Assembly: GCA_028753945.1 (NCBI GenBank)
Contig: JAPNXP010000001.1
Span: 1,364,001 to 1,428,000 of the forward strand
Length of the DNA: 64,000 bases
Reading direction: 5' to 3'
From: Hexactinellida sp. DTS-2022
Lineage: Eukaryota; Porifera; Hexactinellida
The position numbers and the translations under genes were made by a program. Under the pieces are notes generated by a model, which saw only the letters and a program-made list of their open reading frames with translations, made no database searches and was not told the origin of the DNA. Positions 21,774 to 31,224 of this stretch are shown one piece after another. Numbering within the stretch: the first letter of the stretch is position 1; every line of letters starts with the position of its first letter.

Positions 21774-22217
21774 TTTTTGGATAATGAACGGATTAGGCCG
21801 TCAACTTAAATTGGTAATTTTTATACGTACTTATTGCACATGTTAGGTAAGATAAAATGTTTAAAAGGTTGTTTATATCCACCAGATAATAACTTGGGTG
21901 GCTTTAGCTGGCTAGCAAACAATTTCAATGTTACTTTATATAAAAAAGTAAACAAAAAAAACTTTACATTAGTTGTGAAACCGGTTCACAAACACTCAGG
22001 TAATACCCGGTTCTTAAATTTTGATTACTATTCGATACCCGGGTATGAATAGCTTCTAACCCGGTATTACATTTTTTTCAATGGGACATTAAATATTAAA
22101 TTGAATTCGTAGTCAGCATAATTGTTACCCATTTGGAAATATGCAAAAGACAAATTTCCAATGTATCAGCAGTAGTGGTGGTAGTAAGACTGCAACTACA
22201 TGAATCTAATCTCCGTA

Positions 22218-22346
22218 CAGTCGGCCTATTCAACCCCCAGAGCACTAAATACATTAATTATTATCCGCTTAATCCGCTTAGCGAATATCAGATATAACGA
22301 AGGAATTTACAGGTCCCAAGCACTTTGTTATAACGAGAGTTGACTG
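22218..22346. mobile_element. Pogo-like MITE
   Basis: Starts CAGTCGGCC after TA and ends GAGAGTTGACTG before TA. Internal words AACGAAGGAATTTACAGGTC and CACTAAAT are shared with the copy at 29056-29168. Confidence 0.6.
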
Positions 22347-22434
22347 TATACATTTTATCAAATACTTGGGTATAGGGATTAAAAAATCGAGAGATGTTAA
22401 AAATTTAAGATTCGTCTGACAGCCTACTTAATAT

Positions 22435-22820
22435 GTGGCATGTACTTTTATATTACATGTTGTATGTATGTACATATATTACACAGGGTTTTTTTTTTAA
22501 GGCCGATCTTGGTGTAAATTTTGCACCAAGATTTTTTGGAGTTACACCACGATTCGGATCGGCCGCGGCCGCTGTAGTTTTGAGTTACACCACGGCCCCG
22601 CTGAGTTACACCAAGCTCTCAACCTAAAAAAACCCCCTGTATTACATGTTGTATGTACTGTTATATTACATGTATGTACTTTTATATTACATGTTGTATG
22701 TACTTATATTACATGTTGTATGTACTTTTATATTACATGTTGTATGTACTTATATTGCATGTTGTATGTACTTATATTACATGTTGTATGTACTTATATT
22801 ACATGTTGTATGTACTTTTT
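22435..22820 (-). repeat. 22-bp satellite, right arm, interrupted by a MITE
   Basis: Inverse-orientation copies of the 18486-18660 unit (TTATATTACATGTTGTATGT plus AC). Copies lie on both sides of the 156-bp MITE at 22484-22639, which inserted into the array. Confidence 0.85.
22484..22639. mobile_element. 156-bp MITE inserted in the satellite arm
   Basis: Inverted ends CAGGGTTTTTTTTTTAAGG and CCTAAAAAAACCCCCTG. TATTACA is duplicated on both sides (22477-22483, 22640-22646), fitting a hAT-like insertion. Inside are two inverted TTGGTGTAA/TTACACCA word pairs and a CG-rich core with GGATCGGCCGCGGCCGC. Confidence 0.75.
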
Positions 22821-22836
22821 AATACCTCCTAATAAA

Positions 22837-23357
22837 TTGTATGTTCAAGGCTACTTTTTTCCTTAAACAAATGAAGGGGAAAATTGGGTAGAGTGAACAA
22901 GCCAAAAGGGGAAATGACATAAAAAAGGTTAAGAACCCCTGTACTAAAGTAATAGAAACAGCATTTATACATGAGATAGAGACTAACTTTCAAAAGTTTT
23001 AATAAGTAAACAAGTATGCTGACACGAATTTCCCATATACAATTTTCTAACAAGAATATTTATTGTTGTTTACAATATAGGAAAACATATTGATAAAAAT
23101 TCAAATTGAACCTAGAGGCTAGCTTCCAACGGGTATAAAGGTAAACATGTGTGGTGACTGGTGATTATGCTATGATTAATTATTGTTCCCAAAAATAGAT
23201 AAACAAATCGGTGAACATTCACAAGACTTAGTTTTATTCAGGTATAATCTCACAAAATATAGTAATATACTATTTTATGGATCTATCTATACAGTTTACA
23301 TGAATTGACTTAACTAAACGACTACACTGCTGCTAAGTTCACACAACATAACTGGTG
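22837..23357. other. Spacer with repeat fragments and ACSL poly(A) signal
   Basis: Carries AAGGTTAAGAACCCCTG (a hAT-type terminal motif) near 22926 and two partial copies of the dispersed repeat (about 22936-23215). TTTATT at about 23233-23238 reads AATAAA on the minus strand, ~120 bp beyond the stop of the acyl-CoA synthetase. Confidence 0.55.
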
Positions 23358-25424
23358 TTACTTGGTGGCTCCGCTTTGTTTCATGGATTCCAAGAGTAGA
23401 TCGATCTTCTCCTTATAAGCTTTAGCAATTTCAATCCGTTTCAGTTTCAACGTAGGCGTGAGCATGTTGTTTTCTATAGTGAACTGATCTGGGACTAGAC
23501 AGACGTGTTTAATCCTCTCAAACGCGTTCAGCCCGTGAGCCCTACCATCTACGTCCAGGTCATTTACAATTACTTTCACCAAATCTTTGTTTTTGCATAA
23601 ATCCGCAATGTTCCCCCTGGCGCCATTTTTCCCTGCCCACCCCACAAACGTGTCCGGATCTACCACCAGGATAGAAATTGGAAATGGATAGAGAGAGTGG
23701 GCGTGTACGAATGCCTGCGTGATGGCCGGGTGTCGATTGTAGCAATTCTCTATCTTCTCTGGAGCAATGTACTCTCCGTTGGACAGCTTCACGATGTGCT
23801 TCTTTCTGTCGATTATCTTGAGTCCGCCATTATCCATCCACTTGCCTATGTCACCGGAGTGCAGCCATCCATCTGAGTCCAGAGCTTCCTTTGTTTTGAC
23901 CTCATCGCACAAATACCCTTTGAATACATTCGGTCCCTTGAAGCATACCTCCCCCTCGTTGTTGCGAGCGTAGTAGTTCATGTCCGGCACGTCGATAAGT
24001 CTTATGATGTTACAAGGCAAGGGGGGACCGACTTGCCCGACAACTGACTCTCCCGGATAGTTAAGGTTAGTGCCCGCAGTGGCTTCAGTCTGTCCATACC
24101 CTTCTATGACGTGACAGCCCAAGGCGCACTTTAGGAATATCATAACTTCTGGGTCTATCGGCGCGGCAGCCGAAGCGACCAGTCTCAGTCTCCCGCCTAA
24201 ACTGACCTGCACCTTCTTGAATACGAGTTTATCCCAAACAGTGGTGTTGCACATGATGCCTCGGCTAATGTCTGCCCGCTTACTGCGCATAGCCATGTTG
24301 AACAGTTTCCGTTTGAAAGCGCTGGCCGCCACTGCTGCCATTGTCCTGTCGTATATCCTATTCAGCAGTCGGGGCACCGAGGCGAATATGGTCGGTCTGC
24401 AAGCCGCGACATCCTCCATCAGCAGCCTGATGTCTCCCCGGTAGAAACATATCTTTCCTCCGTTCATGGTGATGCTAGTCTGCATGCCGCGCTCGAACAT
24501 GTGCGCCAGGGGGAGGTAGGACAGGTAGTAGTCGTTCTCGTTGAATGGCACGTGTGTGTTCAGCACGGTCATGGCGCCGGCGCAGTTAGAGGCGATGTTT
24601 CGATGTGTCAGCATGACACCCTTGGGCATCCCGGTGGTGCCCGAGGTGTAGGAGATCGTGGCGAGGTCGTCAGGTTTAGGCGGGACATGCGCTACGTGCG
24701 CTTTCTTGCCCTCTTCCTCTATCGTTTCCATGGAAACCAGCTCAACGCCCATCTCACTGGATAATGCAGTGTCAGCCTCTGTTAACGCGCCTATCTTTAT
24801 TAACAACTTTGGAACTTTAGTGCCTGCAACTATTTTGAATCGGTCTGCAAACTTATCGCTTGAGAGGACGACAACCTCGGTGTTGGCCTGTTTTACGATG
24901 TGCTCCAGTCCCTCTTGTCCCAGCGTGTCGTACAGGGGCACTAGCACCTGGCTGTAGGAATGGCAAGACTCTTCTATTATTACCCATTCCGGACAGTTCT
25001 TGCTTGCTAGCCCGATAAAGGTACCCTGGCCAGCCAAGTACCCGCGATTGATGATACCACTCCCGAAGTTATTAATCCTCTCTTGTATTTGTGCGTAGGT
25101 CTGAAATTGGTAAGGCTGGTTAGCCTGTCTTGTACCGAGGAACGGCTGTTCCCTAGATATTCCCAAACCCCTTTGGAACGATTCGTACAGAGTATGCACG
25201 CCGTACACACTATCTACCAGCTGGCAGTCTTCTCCGAGGATTGAGTTAACCCTTGTACTCTCTTCTCCGCCTGGGAGAGGTTTCGACTGCCGGTTTCTAT
25301 CTACGGGCATTTGTGTGGGGGGAGGCCTTCTGGACAACATCATGTACGCAAATCCGATAACTCCGAGTACACTCGCTACTATTGTCTCCAACAAATGAGT
25401 GCTAAGAATGATTAGGATTGACAT
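23358..25424 (-). CDS. ACSL: Long-chain fatty acid-CoA ligase (ACSL family)
   Basis: Intronless, 688 residues, minus strand. It activates long-chain fatty acids to acyl-CoA through an acyl-adenylate at the ER or outer mitochondrial membrane. An N-terminal membrane anchor lies at residues ~4-30 (hydrophobic, LLETIVASVLGVIGFAYMM). The adenylate-forming motifs are all present: TISYTSGTTGMPKGVMLTHR (P-loop type), YLPLAHMFERG, EGYGQTEATAG, DGWLHSGDIGKW (ATP-binding Asp) and the hinge/lysine region KIIDRKKHIVKLSNGEYIAP. Length and order match vertebrate ACSL1/5/6 (~698 residues) better than ACSL3/4, but I cannot fix the paralogue. The start Met is followed directly by the anchor. It is convergent with the element gene upstream, and the next gene to the right (ASPM) is >5 kb away. 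Nothing looks broken. Confidence 0.95.
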   Translation of the reverse strand: MSILIILSTHLLETIVASVLGVIGFAYMMLSRRPPPTQMPVDRNRQSKPLPGGEESTRVNSILGEDCQLVDSVYGVHTLYESFQRGLGISREQPFLGTRQANQPYQFQTYAQIQERINNFGSGIINRGYLAGQGTFIGLASKNCPEWVIIEESCHSYSQVLVPLYDTLGQEGLEHIVKQANTEVVVLSSDKFADRFKIVAGTKVPKLLIKIGALTEADTALSSEMGVELVSMETIEEEGKKAHVAHVPPKPDDLATISYTSGTTGMPKGVMLTHRNIASNCAGAMTVLNTHVPFNENDYYLSYLPLAHMFERGMQTSITMNGGKICFYRGDIRLLMEDVAACRPTIFASVPRLLNRIYDRTMAAVAASAFKRKLFNMAMRSKRADISRGIMCNTTVWDKLVFKKVQVSLGGRLRLVASAAAPIDPEVMIFLKCALGCHVIEGYGQTEATAGTNLNYPGESVVGQVGPPLPCNIIRLIDVPDMNYYARNNEGEVCFKGPNVFKGYLCDEVKTKEALDSDGWLHSGDIGKWMDNGGLKIIDRKKHIVKLSNGEYIAPEKIENCYNRHPAITQAFVHAHSLYPFPISILVVDPDTFVGWAGKNGARGNIADLCKNKDLVKVIVNDLDVDGRAHGLNAFERIKHVCLVPDQFTIENNMLTPTLKLKRIEIAKAYKEKIDLLLESMKQSGATK

Positions 25425-27109
25425 AGTCCGTCCAAACTTGTCAAATAAACAAATAAAGGATAGCGATTGAAACTAATTAATTACTGCAAAATATACAAAT
25501 TTCAGTCTGAACTGTGCTTTTATATTCCTCAAAATTTAAATGCAATTCCCAAATAGTATTTGATAATCAAAAGATTGGATTTATATTTTGCAGAGAACTA
25601 ATCAGTTAGTCTTCTTACAGGAATTTCTAATTTATATGGTTCCTTTAGTTTTGAGGTCAAATTAGTCCAACAAATCAATTCGGATTTAAAATCTCCACGT
25701 TTGCTGTTTCTTACATTTCAAATAAATGAGATCACAACTGTTAACTCGACAGGCAGACTGGAAATTAAGTTAATTAACAGCAAATTCTAGAAATGTACAG
25801 CTAAACAAGATATTCATGTTTATTTATTTTAACAACTGTAATTAGCTTGCACTCTATAAAGTTAAGACAGTTAATAGATTAATAATTACAGAATTCTTTA
25901 CGTTCAATCTCTATTATTATGCGACTATATCTTCACTTTATTTTAACTATCTCAGCATGGCTATTCGTCTAAAACTTTGACTATGCTTAATTTAGGAGCG
26001 AGAAAATAGCAGAGCATTAAGCGCTCCTAACTTAAGTGTCACACCGTAGATGGTCCTCTTATAATATTGAATATAAAACTTAAACACTCAGATTTTATCA
26101 GGAGCAACCTCCCTGAAAATTCTTAGTTTAGTACCACTTTGTGTTATTCTTGCTAGTAATATTATATTATATAGTCAGTTCAATAGTGGTCAGCCAATAG
26201 CCTGACTTGTGCCGCCCATATTTTAGAATAGTACATACCACTTTGTAGTAGTTCTCTATAATTTGACAAATGAGGCTAAGCAAGACGCATTGTCCAGAGA
26301 TTAACTTGCGTCCCCGAAGAATATCCGGAGGTACATATATACATTACACGGCAGTTTAGTGTCAGAGCACCCGAATTGTTCCATTTACGGCGCCGTATAT
26401 GGTCCGGGAGGACTAACTGTTAGTGTTAGGGGGACCAAATATGGCATGACATTTCAATTAATGGTAAACTTGTTTCAGCTCCACCGCCCGCATAATATTT
26501 TCTACCAAACTTTAAGATTAACTATTAAGTATTAACACACTCTAAAATACTTAGTCTTATGAAATTATCTACTAACAAAAGCAGAAATTATGATCAGCAT
26601 TATTACTCAACGATTGAATATTTATTTGTATTTGTAAAGCGAATTATTAAGCTATTATGTCATTAAATAAAAATAATAATAACGAGATGCCCGCCAGCAT
26701 CCTCAGTTAGACTTCCTAAGGAACTGAAACAATATTACAATTAACACTGGCCTTAGATTCCGAGAAAGGGCAAATGGGCATTTATATAATAAATTAATAA
26801 TTTTATGACTAGTTATTAAATAAATAATATTGGGGACTATGCCTTGCCTTCCAAGCAAAATTGTACAATTAATTAATACGCAATGCTAATTTGATTAATA
26901 AACTATTTCTCAGAATTTGTTTGTAGTAAAATAGGACTGCCATCCAGTGTGCGGGTTCACATTTAACCAGAAGAAACTCTGCAAAAATTACATATTTGCC
27001 TCAATTTCTATGCGAAGCAATATAGATGTATGTTAATATATAATAACAATTTATTTTACATTCCAAACATTTAGCACCATTAAGTTACGTAGTATACTGT
27101 ATATAGAAT
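25425..27109. other. Long AT-rich intergenic region upstream of ACSL
   Basis: About 1.7 kb without a convincing gene, exon or named repeat. It must hold the ACSL promoter, but I see no clear TATA box in a convincing place. A GC-richer patch at 26330-26440 has no recognisable function. Confidence 0.6.
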
Positions 27110-28755
27110 GAAGAAACGAATATTTCGAATTTGTTCGAAATGATTGAACGAATATTAGATTGAAACGGATATTCGTTGACTAATTTTGGACAACAACAAG
27201 ACTTTTGTATCGCTGAGAGATATCGTAAATATAAATTCCTACTTAAACTACGTAGCTGATTATTAGTTAACTTGTGTATACACCCTCGCTAATGATTCAA
27301 AGCTGGGCACTAATCCGTTAATCCATTAATCGTTAATTACGGAAGTTAAATTTTTCGTTAACGATTAACTTTTAAGTTAACTTTGAAATCGTTAACGGAC
27401 TTAATTAACTTCCGTTACATTTACAAGTCCGTTAATAGTCCGTTAACGTAGTTATGAATTCTTGATAGTTTCTATTACAATAACCGAACAAATGTTTTTG
27501 AACAACAGGTATTTTATCCCACTCACAATATGCTTCTTGTAGCGTATTAACGGCTGTTTAACCTACTTTGGAAGACTTTAAATATCTTGCTATAGTTATA
27601 AACTTCATAAACTTGCGATTTTTTTCCAATATCCATGAACATATATCCCTGCCACGTGCCACTTGTAGTACAAGTGAAACAAATGGGAATGCGACTGTAT
27701 TTCAGTGGAAAATAATCGCAATGGTTAGAAATCTTAAATCAGAATTTATATATTCTAATTCTCTCATAATGATCATAAGTTGTATATTTCATTACTTATT
27801 TTATAGTTTATGAGTTTAACACCTCCATAAAATGTAAATTTAATATTGTTTTGGTCAACTTATCGTTTTATGTAAACATCAATGTTGAAGCATCTACAAA
27901 TGTTATTATCGTGCTAGAAGCTTGAATACAAATTATTATTGTTTAAATCCTTTTGACCGTTTAGTGTATTTTTAGATTTTCAATAGTGACACTTATGTGA
28001 ATTTGAATCTTATATCTATATTAGTCAACATCCCTTAAACAACTTATTTCCCTTATTATTCGCTGATTATACGATATAAAGGTTGTGCTAGCATATATCT
28101 TAGCTTGATGACCCAACAAAGAAACATTTTATAGTTAGAGCACTTTTTGAGATGTCTTATAGCAAAAAAACTGATTTTGTTGTTTGTATAATATAAATTA
28201 ACTGTAACGGATTAACGTTAACTTCCGTTACATTTTTAACGGATTAACTGTTAACGAAGTTAACTTTTTGGTTAACGGATTAACGACTAACGAAGTTAAC
28301 TTTTTGATTAACTGTGCCCACCTTTGCGCTAATCCGAAAAGAGGTGTTCCGATTCAAAAATCTTCTGTTCCGATTAGTGAATTCGTTCGGATTAGAGAAG
28401 TAATGCATTTTATATACAAACCTTGTTAATCCGCACTAAATATCAGTGTACTCCTTAAATACTTCCCTAATACTTATTTTTTATACTTCCATTGCAATTT
28501 ACGATTTTTTCCCACATTTATTAGAAGAATATTTTGGTTTATCCTGTTCGGATTAGCGAGGGTGTACTGTAATACACTTTGTAACTATTATTATACCATT
28601 GTAACATTATCAAAAACCAATTTTCCAATGTATTTTGTCTCTAGAAATTGATTTAATGCTTAGTCATCCGAACGAACGAATATTCGAATATTTGTTCGTT
28701 TAGATTTTAGAAAAAGGTTCATTCGTTACATTTCGAATATTCGTTTCAGCCCTAC
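27110..28755. mobile_element. Three-layer nest of non-autonomous DNA transposons
   Basis: Outer layer: CGAATATT-rich ends (GAAACGAATATTTCGAAT near 27114; CGAATATTCGTTTCAGCCCT ending near 28753). Middle layer: inverted ends TACACCCTCGCTAAT at 27283 and ATTAGCGAGGGTGTA at about 28553-28567. Inner layer: CAAAGCTGGGCAC near 27298 and GTGCCCACCTTTG near 28316, flanked by CGCTAAT on both sides, and packed with GTTAACGGATTAAC-type words. No transposase ORF. Confidence 0.6.
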
Positions 28756-29055
28756 ATTATAATAAGTAAAGGTCGTAAATTGCTAACTACTCAAAGCTTA
28801 ATTAATTATCCATGGTGGATTTTAGGATAAAATGCTTTGTAAAATACTCGAATTTGATTGGTTAAATTTTAGGCGCCAAAATTGCCATATACATACTCAC
28901 GTTGCATTACTAATTCTAGTAGAATCAATTTGCAATTACGTCTGCAAAAAGCTTAGTTACTATCAAACAAAAGAATTTCATTTCTATCTTTATAACTACT
29001 ACCTTCAGGTTAGTTACGTTATTGCTATTCTTAGTTATTTAGCGTACACGCATGT

Positions 29056-29168
29056 ACAGTGAACTCCCGTAATAACCGAAATGGAGATTTTCCCCCAAAC
29101 ACTAAATGCATTAATTTTTATCCAGATCTAACGAAGGAATTTACAGGTCCCAAGCATTTCGTTGACTG
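29056..29168. mobile_element. Pogo-like MITE, same family as 22218-22346
   Basis: Begins CAGTGAACTCCCGTAATAAC and ends TTCGTTGACTG, with TA on both sides (29054-29055, 29169-29170). Shares AACGAAGGAATTTACAGGTC with the other copy. Confidence 0.7.
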
Positions 29169-29612
29169 TAATGTGTTTCTTCCATCCGCATTTTCATATC
29201 AGTAAAACCTCCAAAAGTGAACACCTTCAAGAAATAAACACCTTTTCTCGGTCCCAAATTTCCCATTGCTTTACGCACACTGTTTTGCCGGAAATGGCCC
29301 CCCCTACAGATTTGGCCCGGGGGGTCCAAATCTGTAAAATATCATTTTGCATTACAGAAATGGACCCCTTTACAGATTTGGACCCCCCTTTTCTATAATA
29401 CTACAAAGTCATTTACTTGAGTGTGTGAATACAAAATATTTTACAAGACTCACAACCATTAGCTATTTCGTTTTAGTTTAATGCATACATTACATGACTA
29501 TAATAGTTAACTAATAACAAGTATAAGATTTTAATGAACTAACAGTTGATTGATTCTTCCGACAAAGCTAGAGTTAGTATATTTATCATTCAACAATGTA
29601 TATTTTTGAAAT

Positions 29613-29702
29613 TACGAGTCCTTCGGTATCGGTCGCTTCGCGACGGTTCGGTGCTTTACACCTCAACTGACGGCCGCTCCGCGGCCTTTTATGCCACGAG
29701 CT
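29613..29702. repeat. GAGCCC-family multi-hairpin repeat
   Basis: Starts TACGAGTCCTTCGGTATC, then GTCGCTTCGCGAC, GGTGCTTTACACC and GGCCGCTCCGCGGCC. The third hairpin differs from the 5904-5985 copy only in the loop. Confidence 0.65.
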
Positions 29703-30170
29703 CAATTATTTATTTGTATAAATCTGCTTGGCGTATAAATATACATATATTCCCCACAAAGTCATCTTAGTGGCCTTAGTTCATTCGTATCCGCGGGCCT
29801 AAAATTATGGACCATTTCAAATTATAAAATAGTAATTGAAACCTGTGGCTGGTAATTATACGTAATTAATTAATTCAATAAATTGTATTGCAAAGTAATT
29901 TCCTAACCCTGGATTTAACTTCTGCATAATAATTAATGTAAAATTTAGGAAACATGCAATGCATATATTTTATAATGTGAAAAATTTTGTGTCCACTGAA
30001 TCAAAATTGTAAGAGCTGAAATAAAATTAGTTCCTACATGACTTTAGGATCCCATAATCGGTATACATGTGTCTCATTTTATGTTGTTTTGTCATCTAAA
30101 ATTGTGGACGAATCGGATAAAAACTGAAAGAGTTATTCCCAAAAATGTGCCTTAATGACGTCATAATCCT

Positions 30171-30605
30171 GTCACGAAATATTCAGTCCGGGGTAAATTT
30201 GGTCCGGCCGGACATAAAATTTCCCGGACTAAATATTTCAGATTTTTTGGTCCGGGCTATTTTTCGGTCCGGCCGGACCAAATATATCAGAAATATTTGG
30301 TCCCGGGTTGATTCTTCCACTCGCGAGCCAATGTATGAAGAAGACCCCTGTTAAATGCGTACTATAGTAGATTTTCAAATATTCTTAGTAAATTCAATTA
30401 ACTGTCTATTTTATAAAATTATATTAAGAATCAACACGGACCAAATATTTCTGATATATTTGGTGCGGCCGGACCGAAAAATAGCCCGGACCAAAAATAT
30501 CTGAAATATTTAGTCCGGCCGGACATTTTGCAAACCCGGACCAAACATGTCTGATATATTTGGTCCGGCCGGACCAAATTTATCCCGGACCGAATATTTC
30601 GTGAC
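30171..30605. mobile_element. Foldback element with GGTCCGGCCGGACC modules
   Basis: Outer ends GTCACGAAATATTC (30171) and GAATATTTCGTGAC (to 30605). Arms of ~140-170 bp are inverted repeats built from GGTCCGGCCGGACC and AATATTTCAGA/TCTGAAATATT modules, separated by a ~110-bp AT-rich loop. No coding sequence. Confidence 0.8.
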
Positions 30606-30754
30606 ACCCCCATTATTTCGTTTAGAAAACCAATAGATCGTTGACAGCGTGTAAAATTACCCCTGCATGCAAATTTTCAGACCTCTAGAGCATATGCTCT
30701 TTCCTATTAATTCTGGACAAACACACAAACAAAGGACAATTGTGTTTCAATAAA

Positions 30755-30785
30755 TAGATAGACAGATAGATAGATAGATAGATAC
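30755..30785 (+). repeat. GATA microsatellite
   Basis: Repeated GATA/GACA tetranucleotides, about eight copies. Confidence 0.9.
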
Positions 30786-31224
30786 GTCATTCAACTTTGT
30801 TACTGTAACAATGTTGCACAATGTATGTTTGATTTGGTGCAATTTAGTTGCATCAAAGTAAATGACTTTGCAGTATTATAGAAAAGGGGGGTCCATTTCT
30901 GTAAAGCAAAATGATATTTTACAGATTTGGACCCCCCGGGCCAAATCTGTAGGGGGGGCCATTTCCGGCAAAACAATACCTTATGATAAATTATGAAAAG
31001 TGAACACCTCTCAAAAGTGATCATTTTGGCTGATCCCCAGAGTGTTCACTTTCTGAAGGTTTTACTGTATTCAACTTGTTTCGAGTTCCTCTCTAGATGG
31101 AAATTTTTTATATACAATTATATAATTGGGATAAAACCTTGACTCCACCACTGACCTATTAGTGGCATCAAATATTGCAAATGTGTATATTATAGTATAT
31201 ATTTACGATAAATTAGTTCCCAAA

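Larger units (their letters stand above)
18473..22828. mobile_element. Candidate 4.36-kb foldback-like DNA element carrying the NRF1-C48-PHD gene
   Basis: The left arm (18486-18660) is ~7 tandem copies of a 22-bp unit GTACATACAACATGTAATAT. The right arm (about 22435-22820) is the same satellite in inverse orientation. The outer edges match as an inverted repeat: TATTAAAAAGTACATACAAC on the left, its reverse complement ending TTTTTAATA on the right. CTAATAAA flanks both proposed ends (18465-18472 and 22829-22836), a possible 8-bp target-site duplication; the first four bases of the two ends do not match. Inverted arms of tandem subrepeats are the hallmark of foldback-type elements. The enclosed DNA holds one spliced gene. 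The superfamily is unknown; 8-bp duplications occur in hAT, P and Zisupton/KDZ elements. Confidence 0.55.
29200..31067. mobile_element. 1.87-kb non-autonomous element with ~200-bp inverted ends
   Basis: Left end CAGTAAAACCTCC then AAAGTGAACACC; right end AGTGTTCACTTTCTGAAGG then TTTTACTG. The similarity extends inward: 29290-29412 and 30860-30975 are reverse complements carrying TTTGCCGGAAATGGCC, GGACCCC and TACAGATTTGG. The interior has no transposase but holds a GAGCCC-family hairpin repeat (29613-29702), a foldback palindrome (30171-30605) and a GATA microsatellite (30755-30785). Confidence 0.7.

Noticed and set aside
22433-22627. 64-codon frame
   Set aside because: Runs through satellite and the 156-bp MITE.
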